A DNA stretch of 11,322 bases, taken from Bacillota bacterium. GTDB lineage: Bacteria; Bacillota; Clostridia; Lachnospirales; Lachnospiraceae. This document shows, piece by piece, positions 1 through 5,389 of this stretch; position 1 is the first letter of the stretch; each line of letters begins with the position of its first letter. A model generated the notes under the pieces. The model saw nothing but the letters and a program-made list of their open reading frames with translations. It ran no database searches and had not been told where the DNA came from. The stretch is from contig JAEZFK010000056.1 in assembly GCA_023437715.1 (NCBI GenBank), positions 1 to 11,322 of the forward strand, read 5' to 3'. The translations under genes and the position numbers were made by a program.

Positions 1-40
1 CGATGAATTTGAAGAAGGTTTTTACATTGACCTTTTTTAG
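1..40 (+). CDS. 3' end of an unidentified rightward gene (partial)
   Basis: The second reading frame is open from the window edge and spells DEFEEGFYIDLF before a TAG stop at 38-40. A rightward intrinsic terminator begins 18 bases later, which is what one expects after a real gene end. Only 12 residues are visible, so no product can be named. Acidic and aromatic residues at a C-terminus are common and not diagnostic. The competing reading, a tiny ORF starting at the ATG at 3-5, has no room for a ribosome site. Confidence 0.4.
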   Translation, partial: DEFEEGFYIDLF

Positions 41-58
41 TCACCGTCTATTTGTCGT

Positions 59-85
59 GCCCGCCTTTGAGCGGGCTATTTTATT
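59..85 (+). terminator. Rightward intrinsic terminator
   Basis: A perfect 6-bp GC stem (GCCCGC at 59-64 with GCGGGC at 71-76) closes a 6-base loop and is followed by a T-rich tract (TATTTTATTT). It sits 18 bases after the stop codon at 38-40, so it probably ends that gene's transcript. Confidence 0.65.
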
Positions 86-121
86 TAGGAATTCAAGTAA
101 AGTCGAACTTTCCTATTACAT

Positions 122-155
122 AAAAAAAGACCATTGTTATTAAATAACAATAGTC
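122..155 (-). terminator. Leftward intrinsic terminator of the GntR/UTRA operon
   Basis: Arms at 129-140 and 144-155 pair over 12 positions with one mismatch around a 3-base loop. On the minus strand the stem is followed by a run of seven T (the A-run at 122-128). It lies about 50 bases past the stop of the GntR gene ending at 203. There is no T-run on the plus side, so it acts leftward. With the terminator at 59-85 it makes a tail-to-tail boundary between two convergent units. Confidence 0.8.
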
Positions 156-202
156 TTGATCTGATAATTTTCTTCCGGCCGTTCATTCCTGAACAGGCGG
201 CA

Positions 203-958
203 TCAGTTTTCATAAGCATTGACCACCATATACTGAAAATCAATATTTTCCGGGTTCATATAGCTTTCCGTAAATTCCACAACATTATAATTGCTGTCGG
301 CGCCTATATATTCCATAAAAAAAATAGCGCTCCCTCTTTCCAGGCCCAGCAGTCCCGCTTCCTTTTCCGCCGCTTCCACGACAATTAAATTCTGAATGAA
401 ATGCTGGGGAGTGTGATTGCGGGCCTCCATGTAATCATAAAGGGACACATTTTTAAAATCAACCTCGTCAATATCCTGAAAAAATTTCCTCGGCACGTAA
501 GTATATTCAACCGCAATGGGCTTGTCCCCTGCCTGCCTCACGCGGTGCAGCCCGTATACCGGTTCTTCAAAGGGCACTCCCAGCTTCCCGCGGATAAACC
601 TTCCCGCCTCGATTTCCCCTTTCCCCAGCACGTGGTTGGTAACGGTCAGGCCTACATCCTTTAGCATAGCCGTAATTCCCGCATTTGCCATTTCATTTAC
701 AAACCCCATGTTGATTTTTACTCTTTCGCTTTTTGTCACATAGGTGCCGCTTCCATGGATCCGGTATAAATACCCCTTTTCTACAAGGGAGTTAATCGTC
801 CTTTTTACCGTCATCCGGTTCACCCCGTACATTTCCGCCATTTTTCTCTCACTGGGAATCAGCTCGCCGGGCAAGTACTCTTTTTCTTCTATTTTCTTTA
901 TAATCATATCCTGCAGCTGAATGTATAACGGCATTCTGTAATCAATCAACAAAACCAC
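203..958 (-). CDS. GntR family transcriptional regulator with UTRA domain (second of a tandem pair)
   Basis: A DNA-binding repressor or activator of the HutC/UTRA branch of GntR regulators; such proteins bind an operator as dimers and release it when a small ligand, often a sugar phosphate, binds the UTRA domain. The winged helix spans roughly residues 9-77: PLYIQLQ, the LIPSERKMAEMYGV recognition-helix region, RMTVKRTINSLVEKGYLYR, and the wing GSGTYV. The UTRA domain follows at about 90-245, with the typical VEYTYVPRKFF and FTESYMNP segments. Length (251 aa) is normal for the family. The start is uncertain: GTG at 958 has a GGAAAG upstream, while TTG at 949 sits five bases after AGGTGG (955-960) and would shorten the protein by three residues. 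The gene begins inside the 3' end of the preceding regulator, so the two are surely cotranscribed. The ligand cannot be told from sequence. The PLYIQLQ and LPSER pattern is shared with NagR/YvoA-type amino-sugar regulators but also with many others. Confidence 0.9.
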   Translation of the reverse strand: MVLLIDYRMPLYIQLQDMIIKKIEEKEYLPGELIPSERKMAEMYGVNRMTVKRTINSLVEKGYLYRIHGSGTYVTKSERVKINMGFVNEMANAGITAMLKDVGLTVTNHVLGKGEIEAGRFIRGKLGVPFEEPVYGLHRVRQAGDKPIAVEYTYVPRKFFQDIDEVDFKNVSLYDYMEARNHTPQHFIQNLIVVEAAEKEAGLLGLERGSAIFFMEYIGADSNYNVVEFTESYMNPENIDFQYMVVNAYEN

Positions 959-1697
959 CTATCTTTCCATAAATAATTGGATTCACCTGCTTAAAGGATG
1001 TCCAATCCTTATTCTTTATTGAATAGAGATATTGTATCAATTCTCCGTTTTTGTCGTATGTCATGCTGATCTTCTTGACCAACGGCGTCAGCTGGGAAAT
1101 ATTTAATATACCGGCCTCCCGCTCATTTGCGTATACGATGGATACCTTTTGTAAGTCCTTGAAAGGGATGATATTATACTGCTTTTTTAAGAATTCAAAC
1201 AGGGAGCACTTTTCCAAATCGCATTCCATCAATCCGGGAGCCATATCCGCGGGAACATATGCTTCATCTAAAGAAATGGGGATTTTCTGTGCCTCATCAA
1301 GAATATACCGGACCCTTATAATTTTAAAGATCCTGCTTCCTATGGGCAATTTAATTGTCTTTGATAACTTCTTGTCGATCTCCACCTTTTCCAGGGACAG
1401 AAGCCTGTTTTCAATTTCCTTTCCCGCATTTTTAGCCTTTTCCGATAAGGACATAATCTCTCTTAAGTCAATGTCGATTTTCTTTGGACTGACATAATAT
1501 CCGCTTCTCTGCTTCACCTGGATTACGCCTTCTCTTTCCAGCCTCTGGAGCGCCAGGCGGACCGTCATTCTCTGCACCTCATATTTTTCAGACAGCTTGC
1601 GTTCAGACGGCAGTTTTTCCCCTTCCTTAGCCTGGCTGATGAAAAGGTCGTATTTAATTTCCTTTGCAATAAATTCATCTTTATTTATCAGTTTCAT
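942..1697 (-). CDS. GntR family transcriptional regulator with UTRA domain (first of a tandem pair)
   Basis: A 251-residue GntR/HutC-type regulator. The winged helix covers about residues 5-72, with KLPSERKLSEKYEVQRMTV as the helix-turn-helix core and GVIQVKQRSGYYV as the wing. The UTRA effector domain is at about 85-245, with SLDEAYVPADMAPGL and LFEFLKKQYNI marking its conserved parts. The ATG at 1697 is well supported: AGGTGAGG at 1705-1712 lies seven bases upstream. It overlaps the start of the following regulator by 8 to 17 bases depending on that gene's start. The two proteins share fold and length but are clearly divergent, so this is not a recent duplication. By eye the coding sequence is richer in A and T than the genes to the right, which may hint at separate ancestry. 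No enzyme or transporter gene lies in the operon, so the regulated locus is elsewhere or is the nearby DUF624 gene (speculative). Confidence 0.9.
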   Translation of the reverse strand: MKLINKDEFIAKEIKYDLFISQAKEGEKLPSERKLSEKYEVQRMTVRLALQRLEREGVIQVKQRSGYYVSPKKIDIDLREIMSLSEKAKNAGKEIENRLLSLEKVEIDKKLSKTIKLPIGSRIFKIIRVRYILDEAQKIPISLDEAYVPADMAPGLMECDLEKCSLFEFLKKQYNIIPFKDLQKVSIVYANEREAGILNISQLTPLVKKISMTYDKNGELIQYLYSIKNKDWTSFKQVNPIIYGKIGGFVD

Positions 1698-1704
1698 ACC
1701 TGGA

Positions 1705-1712
1705 CCTCACCT
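1705..1712 (-). promoter_or_regulatory. Ribosome binding site fixing the start of the first GntR gene
   Basis: AGGTGAGG on the minus strand, seven bases before the ATG at 1697. Confidence 0.7.
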
Positions 1713-1790
1713 GTACAATTCCTCTGCTTTGAATTGCCGCCTTTGCTCATACCCTTTCCCACTTCCGGAATAAACCACTTTTCTGCATTT

Positions 1791-1819
1791 ATCATACCAC
1801 GAAACCGTCTAATATAAAA
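1791..1819 (-). promoter_or_regulatory. Promoter of the GntR/UTRA operon
   Basis: The minus strand carries an extended -10, TGG followed by TATGAT (1791-1799). The -35 position 17 bases upstream (TTTTAT, 1814-1819) is weak, as is common when the TG extension is present. The 5' leader to the ATG would be about 85-90 bases. Confidence 0.5.
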
Positions 1820-1849
1820 GCAGATATATTTCCCCCGTTTAAAAGCTCT

Positions 1850-1864
1850 CATGAAACTTTCATG
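1850..1864. promoter_or_regulatory. Perfect 15-base palindrome, possible operator
   Basis: CATGAAA and TTTCATG flank a single central C. The palindrome lies about 50 bases upstream of the GntR operon -10 and just past the DUF624 terminator. A dimeric regulator such as one of the two GntR proteins could bind it, but it does not match the usual GTNTANAC GntR core, so the assignment is a guess from position and symmetry. Confidence 0.3.
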
Positions 1865-1883
1865 GAATTTTGGAGACAAGGGT

Positions 1884-1929
1884 AAAAAAACAGCCGGACA
1901 GGAACGCGGGAGCGGTCCTTGGCCGGCTG
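1884..1929 (-). terminator. Leftward intrinsic terminator of the DUF624 gene
   Basis: On the minus strand CAGCCGG (1923-1929) pairs with CCGGCTG (1891-1897), with a partly paired interior (AGGA with TCCT), and is followed by TTTTTTT (1884-1890). It starts ten bases after the stop codon at 1939-1941. Confidence 0.8.
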
Positions 1930-1938
1930 GGGCGGGAA

Positions 1939-2721
1939 TTATTCCTGCCCGTCCTGTGTTTTTACAATTTCTTTCTCTTCTTCCCTGGGGGCTTCGTCCT
2001 GATGCTCGTCGCCCTTTGCCAGCAGAATGCTGCTTACAGGCTCGTCCTCATCTGCAAACAAAGGCCTCATCCCGTCTTCCTTTTCTTCTTCCTTAGGCAT
2101 ATAAAGGTTGAACACAGGAGCCAGAATATAGGAATTGATAAAAGCCAGAAGGGGAAAACCAAACAGCATGAATATCATCAGCACCGGCGGAATCATGAAC
2201 ACAAAGCCTGCCGCTATCAGCGCCCCGTCGATGACCAGCATTCCGATGGTACGGAACAAATGGCGCAGGGACATGAAAAAGGCATTGAAAAACGTGCGCT
2301 TTACGGTGTTGAAAAACCTGGCTTGAATGGGGAAAATATAGGTGAAGACAGCCAGATAAACAATTCCCATTGCCAGGAACACGGTCAGCATGACGGTTCT
2401 TATGGTCCCGGCGCCTGCAAACAGCCGGACAAAAAAGTACATGTCAATTCCCAGAATGAGCCCTACAGCCAGCAGAATCAGCCAGATGGTGGTGGACTGC
2501 TTAAAGTTTTCCTTAAAGGATTTAAAGAAAGAGCGGATGGTATACCCGTCGTCATCCCTTGCCAGCTTCAGCGTCACATAATAAACGGCGGTTGTAGATG
2601 CGCCTATGGTAAAAACCGGAATGCTGCAGATAATCCACAGGATATTTAACAGAATCAAATCTCCGAATTTACCGATGAACCGCCATACCGGATTGTCATA
2701 ATTAAAAAAACCAGAAAACAT
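1939..2721 (-). CDS. DUF624 / YesL-like integral membrane protein
   Basis: A 260-residue multi-pass membrane protein of the DUF624 family, whose best known member is Bacillus YesL. Its function is unknown; family members are often encoded beside carbohydrate ABC transporters and sugar regulators. Hydrophobic segments are visible at about 22-45, 78-98, 108-132, 158-180 and 181-203. The N-terminal pattern (a short amphipathic stretch, then ILWIICSIPVFTIGAS, then YYVTLKLARDDDGY) is the family hallmark. After residue 208 comes a hydrophilic, strongly acidic tail of about 50 residues, rich in E and D, which makes this protein longer than YesL (about 209 aa). The ATG at 2721 has GAAGGGG eight bases upstream (2730-2736). 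It has its own promoter and terminator, so it is monocistronic. Unlike typical relatives, no ABC transporter gene is adjacent; the nearest neighbours are the two GntR/UTRA regulators downstream and a divergent gene upstream. Confidence 0.85.
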   Translation of the reverse strand: MFSGFFNYDNPVWRFIGKFGDLILLNILWIICSIPVFTIGASTTAVYYVTLKLARDDDGYTIRSFFKSFKENFKQSTTIWLILLAVGLILGIDMYFFVRLFAGAGTIRTVMLTVFLAMGIVYLAVFTYIFPIQARFFNTVKRTFFNAFFMSLRHLFRTIGMLVIDGALIAAGFVFMIPPVLMIFMLFGFPLLAFINSYILAPVFNLYMPKEEEKEDGMRPLFADEDEPVSSILLAKGDEHQDEAPREEEKEIVKTQDGQE

Positions 2722-2755
2722 ACGTTATTCCCCTTCTCTCATAGCATTGAAGAAT

Positions 2756-2784
2756 ATTATAGCGGATTTAACTGTAAAAAGCAA
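2756..2784 (-). promoter_or_regulatory. Promoter of the DUF624 gene
   Basis: Minus strand TTGCTT (2779-2784), a 17-base spacer, and a consensus TATAAT (2756-2761). The start codon is about 35 bases downstream of the -10. Confidence 0.7.
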
Positions 2785-2843
2785 ACATTCTTCTTTATTT
2801 CATCAAAATTTCATAATTATTTTAAGAAAAATTTGCCGCTGTG

Positions 2844-2852
2844 TGGTATAAT
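2844..2852 (+). promoter_or_regulatory. Extended -10 promoter of the membrane-protein gene at 2939
   Basis: TGG followed by consensus TATAAT at 2847-2852, with no good -35 at the expected place. It is divergent from the DUF624 promoter, the two -10 elements being about 85 bases apart. The leader to the chosen ATG is about 80 bases. Confidence 0.6.
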
Positions 2853-2928
2853 TCAGAAAGGCATCTGCAGTAAATAGAAAAAAGCAATACCAGCAGGGCG
2901 AATATTGCCCGGAAAGCATGGGCAGAAA

Positions 2929-2934
2929 AGAGGA
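2929..2934 (+). promoter_or_regulatory. Ribosome binding site that decides the start at 2939
   Basis: AGAGGA ends four bases before the ATG at 2939. The upstream in-frame ATG at 2918 has only GGAAAG one base away, which is too close, so the later start is preferred. Confidence 0.6.
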
Positions 2935-2938
2935 AATT

Positions 2939-3640
2939 ATGACCCCTTATGAAGACAAAACTTTAAAGGATTCTTTCCGTGAGGAAAAGCGCAAGCTGAA
3001 AGATATGAGCTTTCGGGACAGGCTGTGGTATATCTGGGAATATTATAAAATTCCCATCATCGGCGTTATTGTAGCCGTGGCCCTCATCTCCTCCATCAGT
3101 TCCGCCATTTATAACAACCGGTTTGAAACAGGCTTATCCTGCGTTATTTTAAACAGCACTCCCACCGGTGAGGCTGACCTGGTAAGCCAGTACTTTGACC
3201 AGGACTTCCGGCAGTATGCAGGACTTCCCGAGGACGTAAAAATTGATGTGGACCATTCCATGTCCCTGACCTTTGACGATGCTTCCATGAATGAGTTCAC
3301 CTATGCGGAGCTGGCAAAGCTGACCGCCATGATATCCGGCAAGGAGCTGGATATTATGATCGGAAAACAGGATGCCATTGACCACTACGGAACCATGGGC
3401 GGTTTTGCCGACTTAAAAGAGCTTCTTCCTCCGGATGTTTACGACAAGGTAAAGGACAATATCCACACGGTGACAAATCAGGAAACCGGTGAAGAAGTGG
3501 CCTGCGGCCTTTTCATCGGTGATACGGACTTCTTAAAAAGGACAGGACTTTCCATAGAGGACCCGATTTTAACAGTCATGAGCAATTCCACCCGTACAGA
3601 CACATGTGTAAATTTGATCCGCTATGTGTTCGGGCTATGA
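2939..3640 (+). CDS. Conserved single-pass membrane protein of unknown function
   Basis: I do not recognise a named family. The protein (233 aa from this start; 240 from the ATG at 2918) has a charged cytoplasmic N-terminus of about 35 residues (including SFRDRLWYIWEYYKIP), one hydrophobic helix at about 38-58 (IIGVIVAVALISS), and an extracellular domain of about 170 residues. The outer part has features reminiscent of solute-binding proteins: a segment reading GKELDIMIGKQDAIDHYG followed by GGFADLKELLPPDVYDKV, resembling the hinge and the 'location and goal' phrases of such folds. That likeness is an impression and not an assignment. There is no lipobox or cleavable signal; the helix is preceded by basic residues, so it likely serves as an anchor with the bulk outside. 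The gene is monocistronic, with its own promoter. Its last 65 bases overlap the convergent GNAT gene. Confidence 0.75.
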   Translation: MTPYEDKTLKDSFREEKRKLKDMSFRDRLWYIWEYYKIPIIGVIVAVALISSISSAIYNNRFETGLSCVILNSTPTGEADLVSQYFDQDFRQYAGLPEDVKIDVDHSMSLTFDDASMNEFTYAELAKLTAMISGKELDIMIGKQDAIDHYGTMGGFADLKELLPPDVYDKVKDNIHTVTNQETGEEVACGLFIGDTDFLKRTGLSIEDPILTVMSNSTRTDTCVNLIRYVFGL

Positions 3641-4325
3641 GGCTGAATCCCAGACTTTCGGCAAGCCTTATGGACGGAAGGTTTCTCTCGTCGATCCTCC
3701 CATAAATCCGGTCCGCCACAGCGGAGGCCCCGTAGCGCAGGATGGCGCGGCAGGCTTCCTTTCCATAGCCCTGCTGCCGGCAGGGAGAAAAGATATGATA
3801 TCCCAGCTCCACCGGGGTATCATTATTTTTTACGGCCTCTGAAAAATCGCTCTGCCCGGACAGTTCCAGGTTGCAGATTCCCGCTTTTCCAATCAGCGCT
3901 CCGGTGTTCTTCTCCACAAGGGCCCAGATTCCGTATTCATAAAAGCCATACTGGCTGCGGATGTAGGCCTTTAAGGCTTCCTCATCCGAAAACAGGGGGC
4001 CCGCCGCCCCTTCCCCGTCCTCTTCCTGCAAAAAGCGGAAATCTCCGGGGACAAGCTCCCGGATGATCAGCCGCTCTGTTTCGGCAATCTTCCACGGAAG
4101 CCCCTCTTTTCTCCGGACCACCCTTTCCAGAAATTCATCATCCGCATCTTCCGCCGACTCTACCACATAGCGGGCAGGAGCAAGGCATTGCCCGCTGTTT
4201 TTTCTGTCCCATAAACCAACGACGGCCCTGCCTTCCTCGTAAGCGGATTGCAGGACCTTGCAGTCATCGGATATGGTGACCCGGAAAACATTTCCCTCTA
4301 TTATGATTTCTCGTTCCCAGGTCAT
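3576..4325 (-). CDS. GNAT family N-acetyltransferase with N-terminal extension
   Basis: Transfers an acetyl group from acetyl-CoA to an unknown amine. The GNAT fold lies at about residues 84-230: ETERLIIRELVPGD starts it, GIWALVEKNTGALIGKAGI forms the central strands, ELGYHIFSPCRQQGYGKEA contains the acetyl-CoA loop RQQGYG (183-188), and RNLPSIRLAESLGF is the usual C-terminal motif of RimJ/RimL-like enzymes. Before it are about 80 residues of a separate extension (IIIEGNVFRVTISDD to ERVVRRKEGLPWKI) that I have seen in clostridial GNATs but cannot assign. I chose the ATG at 4325 (249 aa), four bases after the cyclophilin stop; a TTG at 4364 would add 13 residues and overlap the cyclophilin gene by 35 bases. 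No clear ribosome site precedes the ATG, which suggests translational coupling. The 3' end overlaps the convergent gene at 2939-3640 by 65 bases. Confidence 0.85.
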   Translation of the reverse strand: MTWEREIIIEGNVFRVTISDDCKVLQSAYEEGRAVVGLWDRKNSGQCLAPARYVVESAEDADDEFLERVVRRKEGLPWKIAETERLIIRELVPGDFRFLQEEDGEGAAGPLFSDEEALKAYIRSQYGFYEYGIWALVEKNTGALIGKAGICNLELSGQSDFSEAVKNNDTPVELGYHIFSPCRQQGYGKEACRAILRYGASAVADRIYGRIDERNLPSIRLAESLGFSLIARTHSGSNLHMCLYGWNCS

Positions 4326-4329
4326 TGCA

Positions 4330-4848
4330 TTAACAGGTTTCCGGTTCCGGATATTCTTCCCCAAAGGTCTCCACGGTCATGGACTTAATCTTCTGCTCTT
4401 CCATGGGGCGGTCATTGTAATCGGTTTTCACATCTGCGATCTTGTTTACAATATCCATGCCTTCCGTAATTTTGCCGAAAGCGGCGTAAGCTCCGTCCAG
4501 ATGGGGAGCATTCTTGTGCATGATGAAGAACTGGGAGCCGGCGGAATCAGGGTGCATGGCTCTTGCCATGGAAAGCACGCCCTCAGAATGCTTAAAGTCA
4601 TTGGAGACGCCGTTCTGGCTGAATTCTCCCTTGATGGAATAGCCTGGGCCTCCCATGCCGTTTCCGTTGGGGCAGCCGCCCTGGATCATAAAGCCATTGA
4701 TGACTCTGTGGAAAATCAGACCGTCGTAAAAACCTTTCTTTACCAGGCTGATAAAATTATTTACTGTGTTTGGTGCGATTTCTGGATAAAGCTCTGCTTT
4801 CATCACATCGCCGTTTTCCATTGTAATTGTTACAATCGGATTTTTCAT
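4330..4848 (-). CDS. Cyclophilin-type peptidyl-prolyl cis-trans isomerase
   Basis: Catalyses cis-trans isomerisation of X-Pro bonds during protein folding. At 172 residues with no signal peptide, it is a single-domain cytoplasmic cyclophilin. The active-site landmarks are all visible: FHRV with the catalytic Arg at 48, NGFMIQGG with Phe53, Met54 and Gln56, SMARAMHPDSAGSQFFI with Gln106 and Phe108, and HLDGAYAAFGKITEGMDIV near the C-terminus. His116 sits where cyclosporin-sensitive eukaryotic enzymes carry Trp, as in most bacterial forms. ATG at 4848; the closest purine stretch is AGGAAA about 12 bases upstream, which is farther than usual. It leads a two-gene operon with the GNAT gene and has a clear promoter with a hairpin at the start of its leader. 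Confidence 0.95.
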   Translation of the reverse strand: MKNPIVTITMENGDVMKAELYPEIAPNTVNNFISLVKKGFYDGLIFHRVINGFMIQGGCPNGNGMGGPGYSIKGEFSQNGVSNDFKHSEGVLSMARAMHPDSAGSQFFIMHKNAPHLDGAYAAFGKITEGMDIVNKIADVKTDYNDRPMEEQKIKSMTVETFGEEYPEPETC

Positions 4849-4883
4849 ATCTTATTTCGTTTCCTTTCCTGCTTGGATTTCAC

Positions 4884-4925
4884 ATTTGAAACAGACATGT
4901 CGGAAAGTCTGGATGTCTTTCAAAT
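4884..4925 (-). promoter_or_regulatory. Hairpin at the 5' end of the cyclophilin leader
   Basis: ATTTGAAA plus GACAT on the left (4884-4898) pairs with ATGTCTTTCAAAT on the right (4913-4925), interrupted only by a two-base bulge, giving a 13-bp stem around a 14-base loop. The predicted transcription start of the leftward promoter (about 4926) falls at its right edge, so the mRNA would begin with this hairpin. It lacks a T-run on either side. It could protect the 5' end from decay or be a protein-binding site in DNA. Confidence 0.5.
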
Positions 4926-4932
4926 TGGATGT

Positions 4933-4961
4933 AGTATACCATAAGATTGGGAGATTCACAA
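4933..4961 (-). promoter_or_regulatory. Promoter of the cyclophilin-GNAT operon
   Basis: Minus strand TTGTGA (4956-4961), a 17-base spacer ending in TGG, and TATACT (4933-4938). Both hexamers and the extended -10 are good, making this the best vegetative promoter in the window. Confidence 0.75.
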
Positions 4962-5037
4962 TATCCTGAAAGAATGGATTATGGAGAAATGAAAGGTTTA
5001 TCTTTTATTTTACATTTTGGATTCATGAGATAAAAGT

Positions 5038-5077
5038 CTGTGGAGAGTTGACAGAAGCAGACCACAGCAGTTCTGTC
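5038..5077 (+). other. Overlapping, mutually exclusive stem-loops
   Basis: GACAGAA (5050-5056) can pair with TTCTGTC (5071-5077), and CTGTGG (5038-5043) can pair with CCACAG (5062-5067). The two stems interleave, so they would form either a switch or a pseudoknot. A loose pyrimidine tract (GGCCTTTTGCTTT) follows on the plus strand. This could be chance in a noncoding region. Confidence 0.25.
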
Positions 5078-5191
5078 GGCCTTTTGCTTTATTCTGTTTT
5101 CAACCGGATATCAGGATCAAAAACAGTGGAATGGAAATATCTGCGGAGAAATAAAAAGATATGATGTTCACATTTTGTTTAAATTAAATTC

Positions 5192-5255
5192 AAAAACCTT
5201 TTACATAAATAACATGTTTTCTTCATGTTTCCCGGATATACTGTAAATGTAAAAG
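5192..5255 (-). terminator. Possible leftward terminator downstream of the Ntn hydrolase gene
   Basis: CTTTTACAT (5198-5206) and ATGTAAAAG (5247-5255) are perfect inverted repeats enclosing a smaller hairpin (AACATG with CATGTT). On the minus strand the stem is followed by G and then TTTTT (5192-5196). The stem is AT-rich and the enclosed loop is long, so it would be a weak terminator. No better leftward terminator exists between 5430 and 4962. Confidence 0.35.
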
Positions 5256-5289
5256 AAAACCGCTTATAAGATTTTTTTTCATAATACAC

Positions 5290-5325
5290 GAGCTGATAAT
5301 TTATTATCAGCTCTCCTCCCTTTTT
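5290..5325 (+). terminator. Hairpin with delayed T-run (weak rightward terminator)
   Basis: GAGCTGATAA (5290-5299) pairs perfectly with TTATCAGCTC (5304-5313) around a 4-base loop. The T-run (5321-5325) is separated from the stem by TCCTCCC, which would weaken termination; it may be an internal small-RNA hairpin instead. Confidence 0.4.
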
Positions 5326-5343
5326 GAAAGAACTTTTTGCAGG

Positions 5344-5389
5344 CGCATTGCCGGGCTGGACCTCATCAGCCAGGCAATGCGTCTTTTTT
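5344..5389 (+). terminator. Strong rightward intrinsic terminator without an assigned gene
   Basis: CGCATTGCC then GGCTG (5344-5358) pair with CAGCC then GGCAATGCG (5367-5381), giving a 15-position GC-rich stem with one mismatch, followed by TC and six T (5384-5389). The minus side lacks a T-run, so the direction is rightward. It faces the 3' end of the Ntn hydrolase gene at 5431. Confidence 0.75.

Larger units (their letters stand above)
5249..5389 (+). ncRNA. Candidate small regulatory RNA
   Basis: A TATACT at 5237-5242 could start a rightward transcript near 5249, though its -35 is poor. The RNA would contain a 10-bp hairpin (5290-5313), a single-stranded pyrimidine segment CTCCTCCCTTTTT (5312-5325; bases 5312-5313 close the hairpin) that is complementary to Shine-Dalgarno sequences, and would end at a strong intrinsic terminator (5344-5389). 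Hairpin, C/U-rich seed and terminator is the usual layout of trans-acting small RNAs in Firmicutes. No known RNA family was recognised; the case rests on a strong rightward terminator with no rightward gene before it. Confidence 0.3.

Noticed and set aside
1694..1879. Leftward 61-codon ORF upstream of the first GntR gene
   Set aside because: It overlaps the predicted promoter and leader of the GntR operon, shows no family resemblance and has no ribosome site.
1870..2649. Rightward 259-codon ORF opposite the DUF624 gene
   Set aside because: Its composition (many His, Gln, Asn and Lys) is that of an antisense frame of a membrane protein gene, and the minus-strand gene has promoter, ribosome site and terminator.
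4258..4944. Rightward 228-codon ORF opposite the cyclophilin gene
   Set aside because: Antisense frame of a clearly conserved cyclophilin; no start signals of its own. It was considered as the source of the rightward terminator at 5344 but its stop is 400 bases away.
5180..5285. Two short leftward ORFs (36 and 19 codons) after the sequence GGGAGGAG at about 5314-5321
   Set aside because: The ribosome-like sequence is over 25 bases from any start codon with a hairpin between; no conserved feature supports a peptide.
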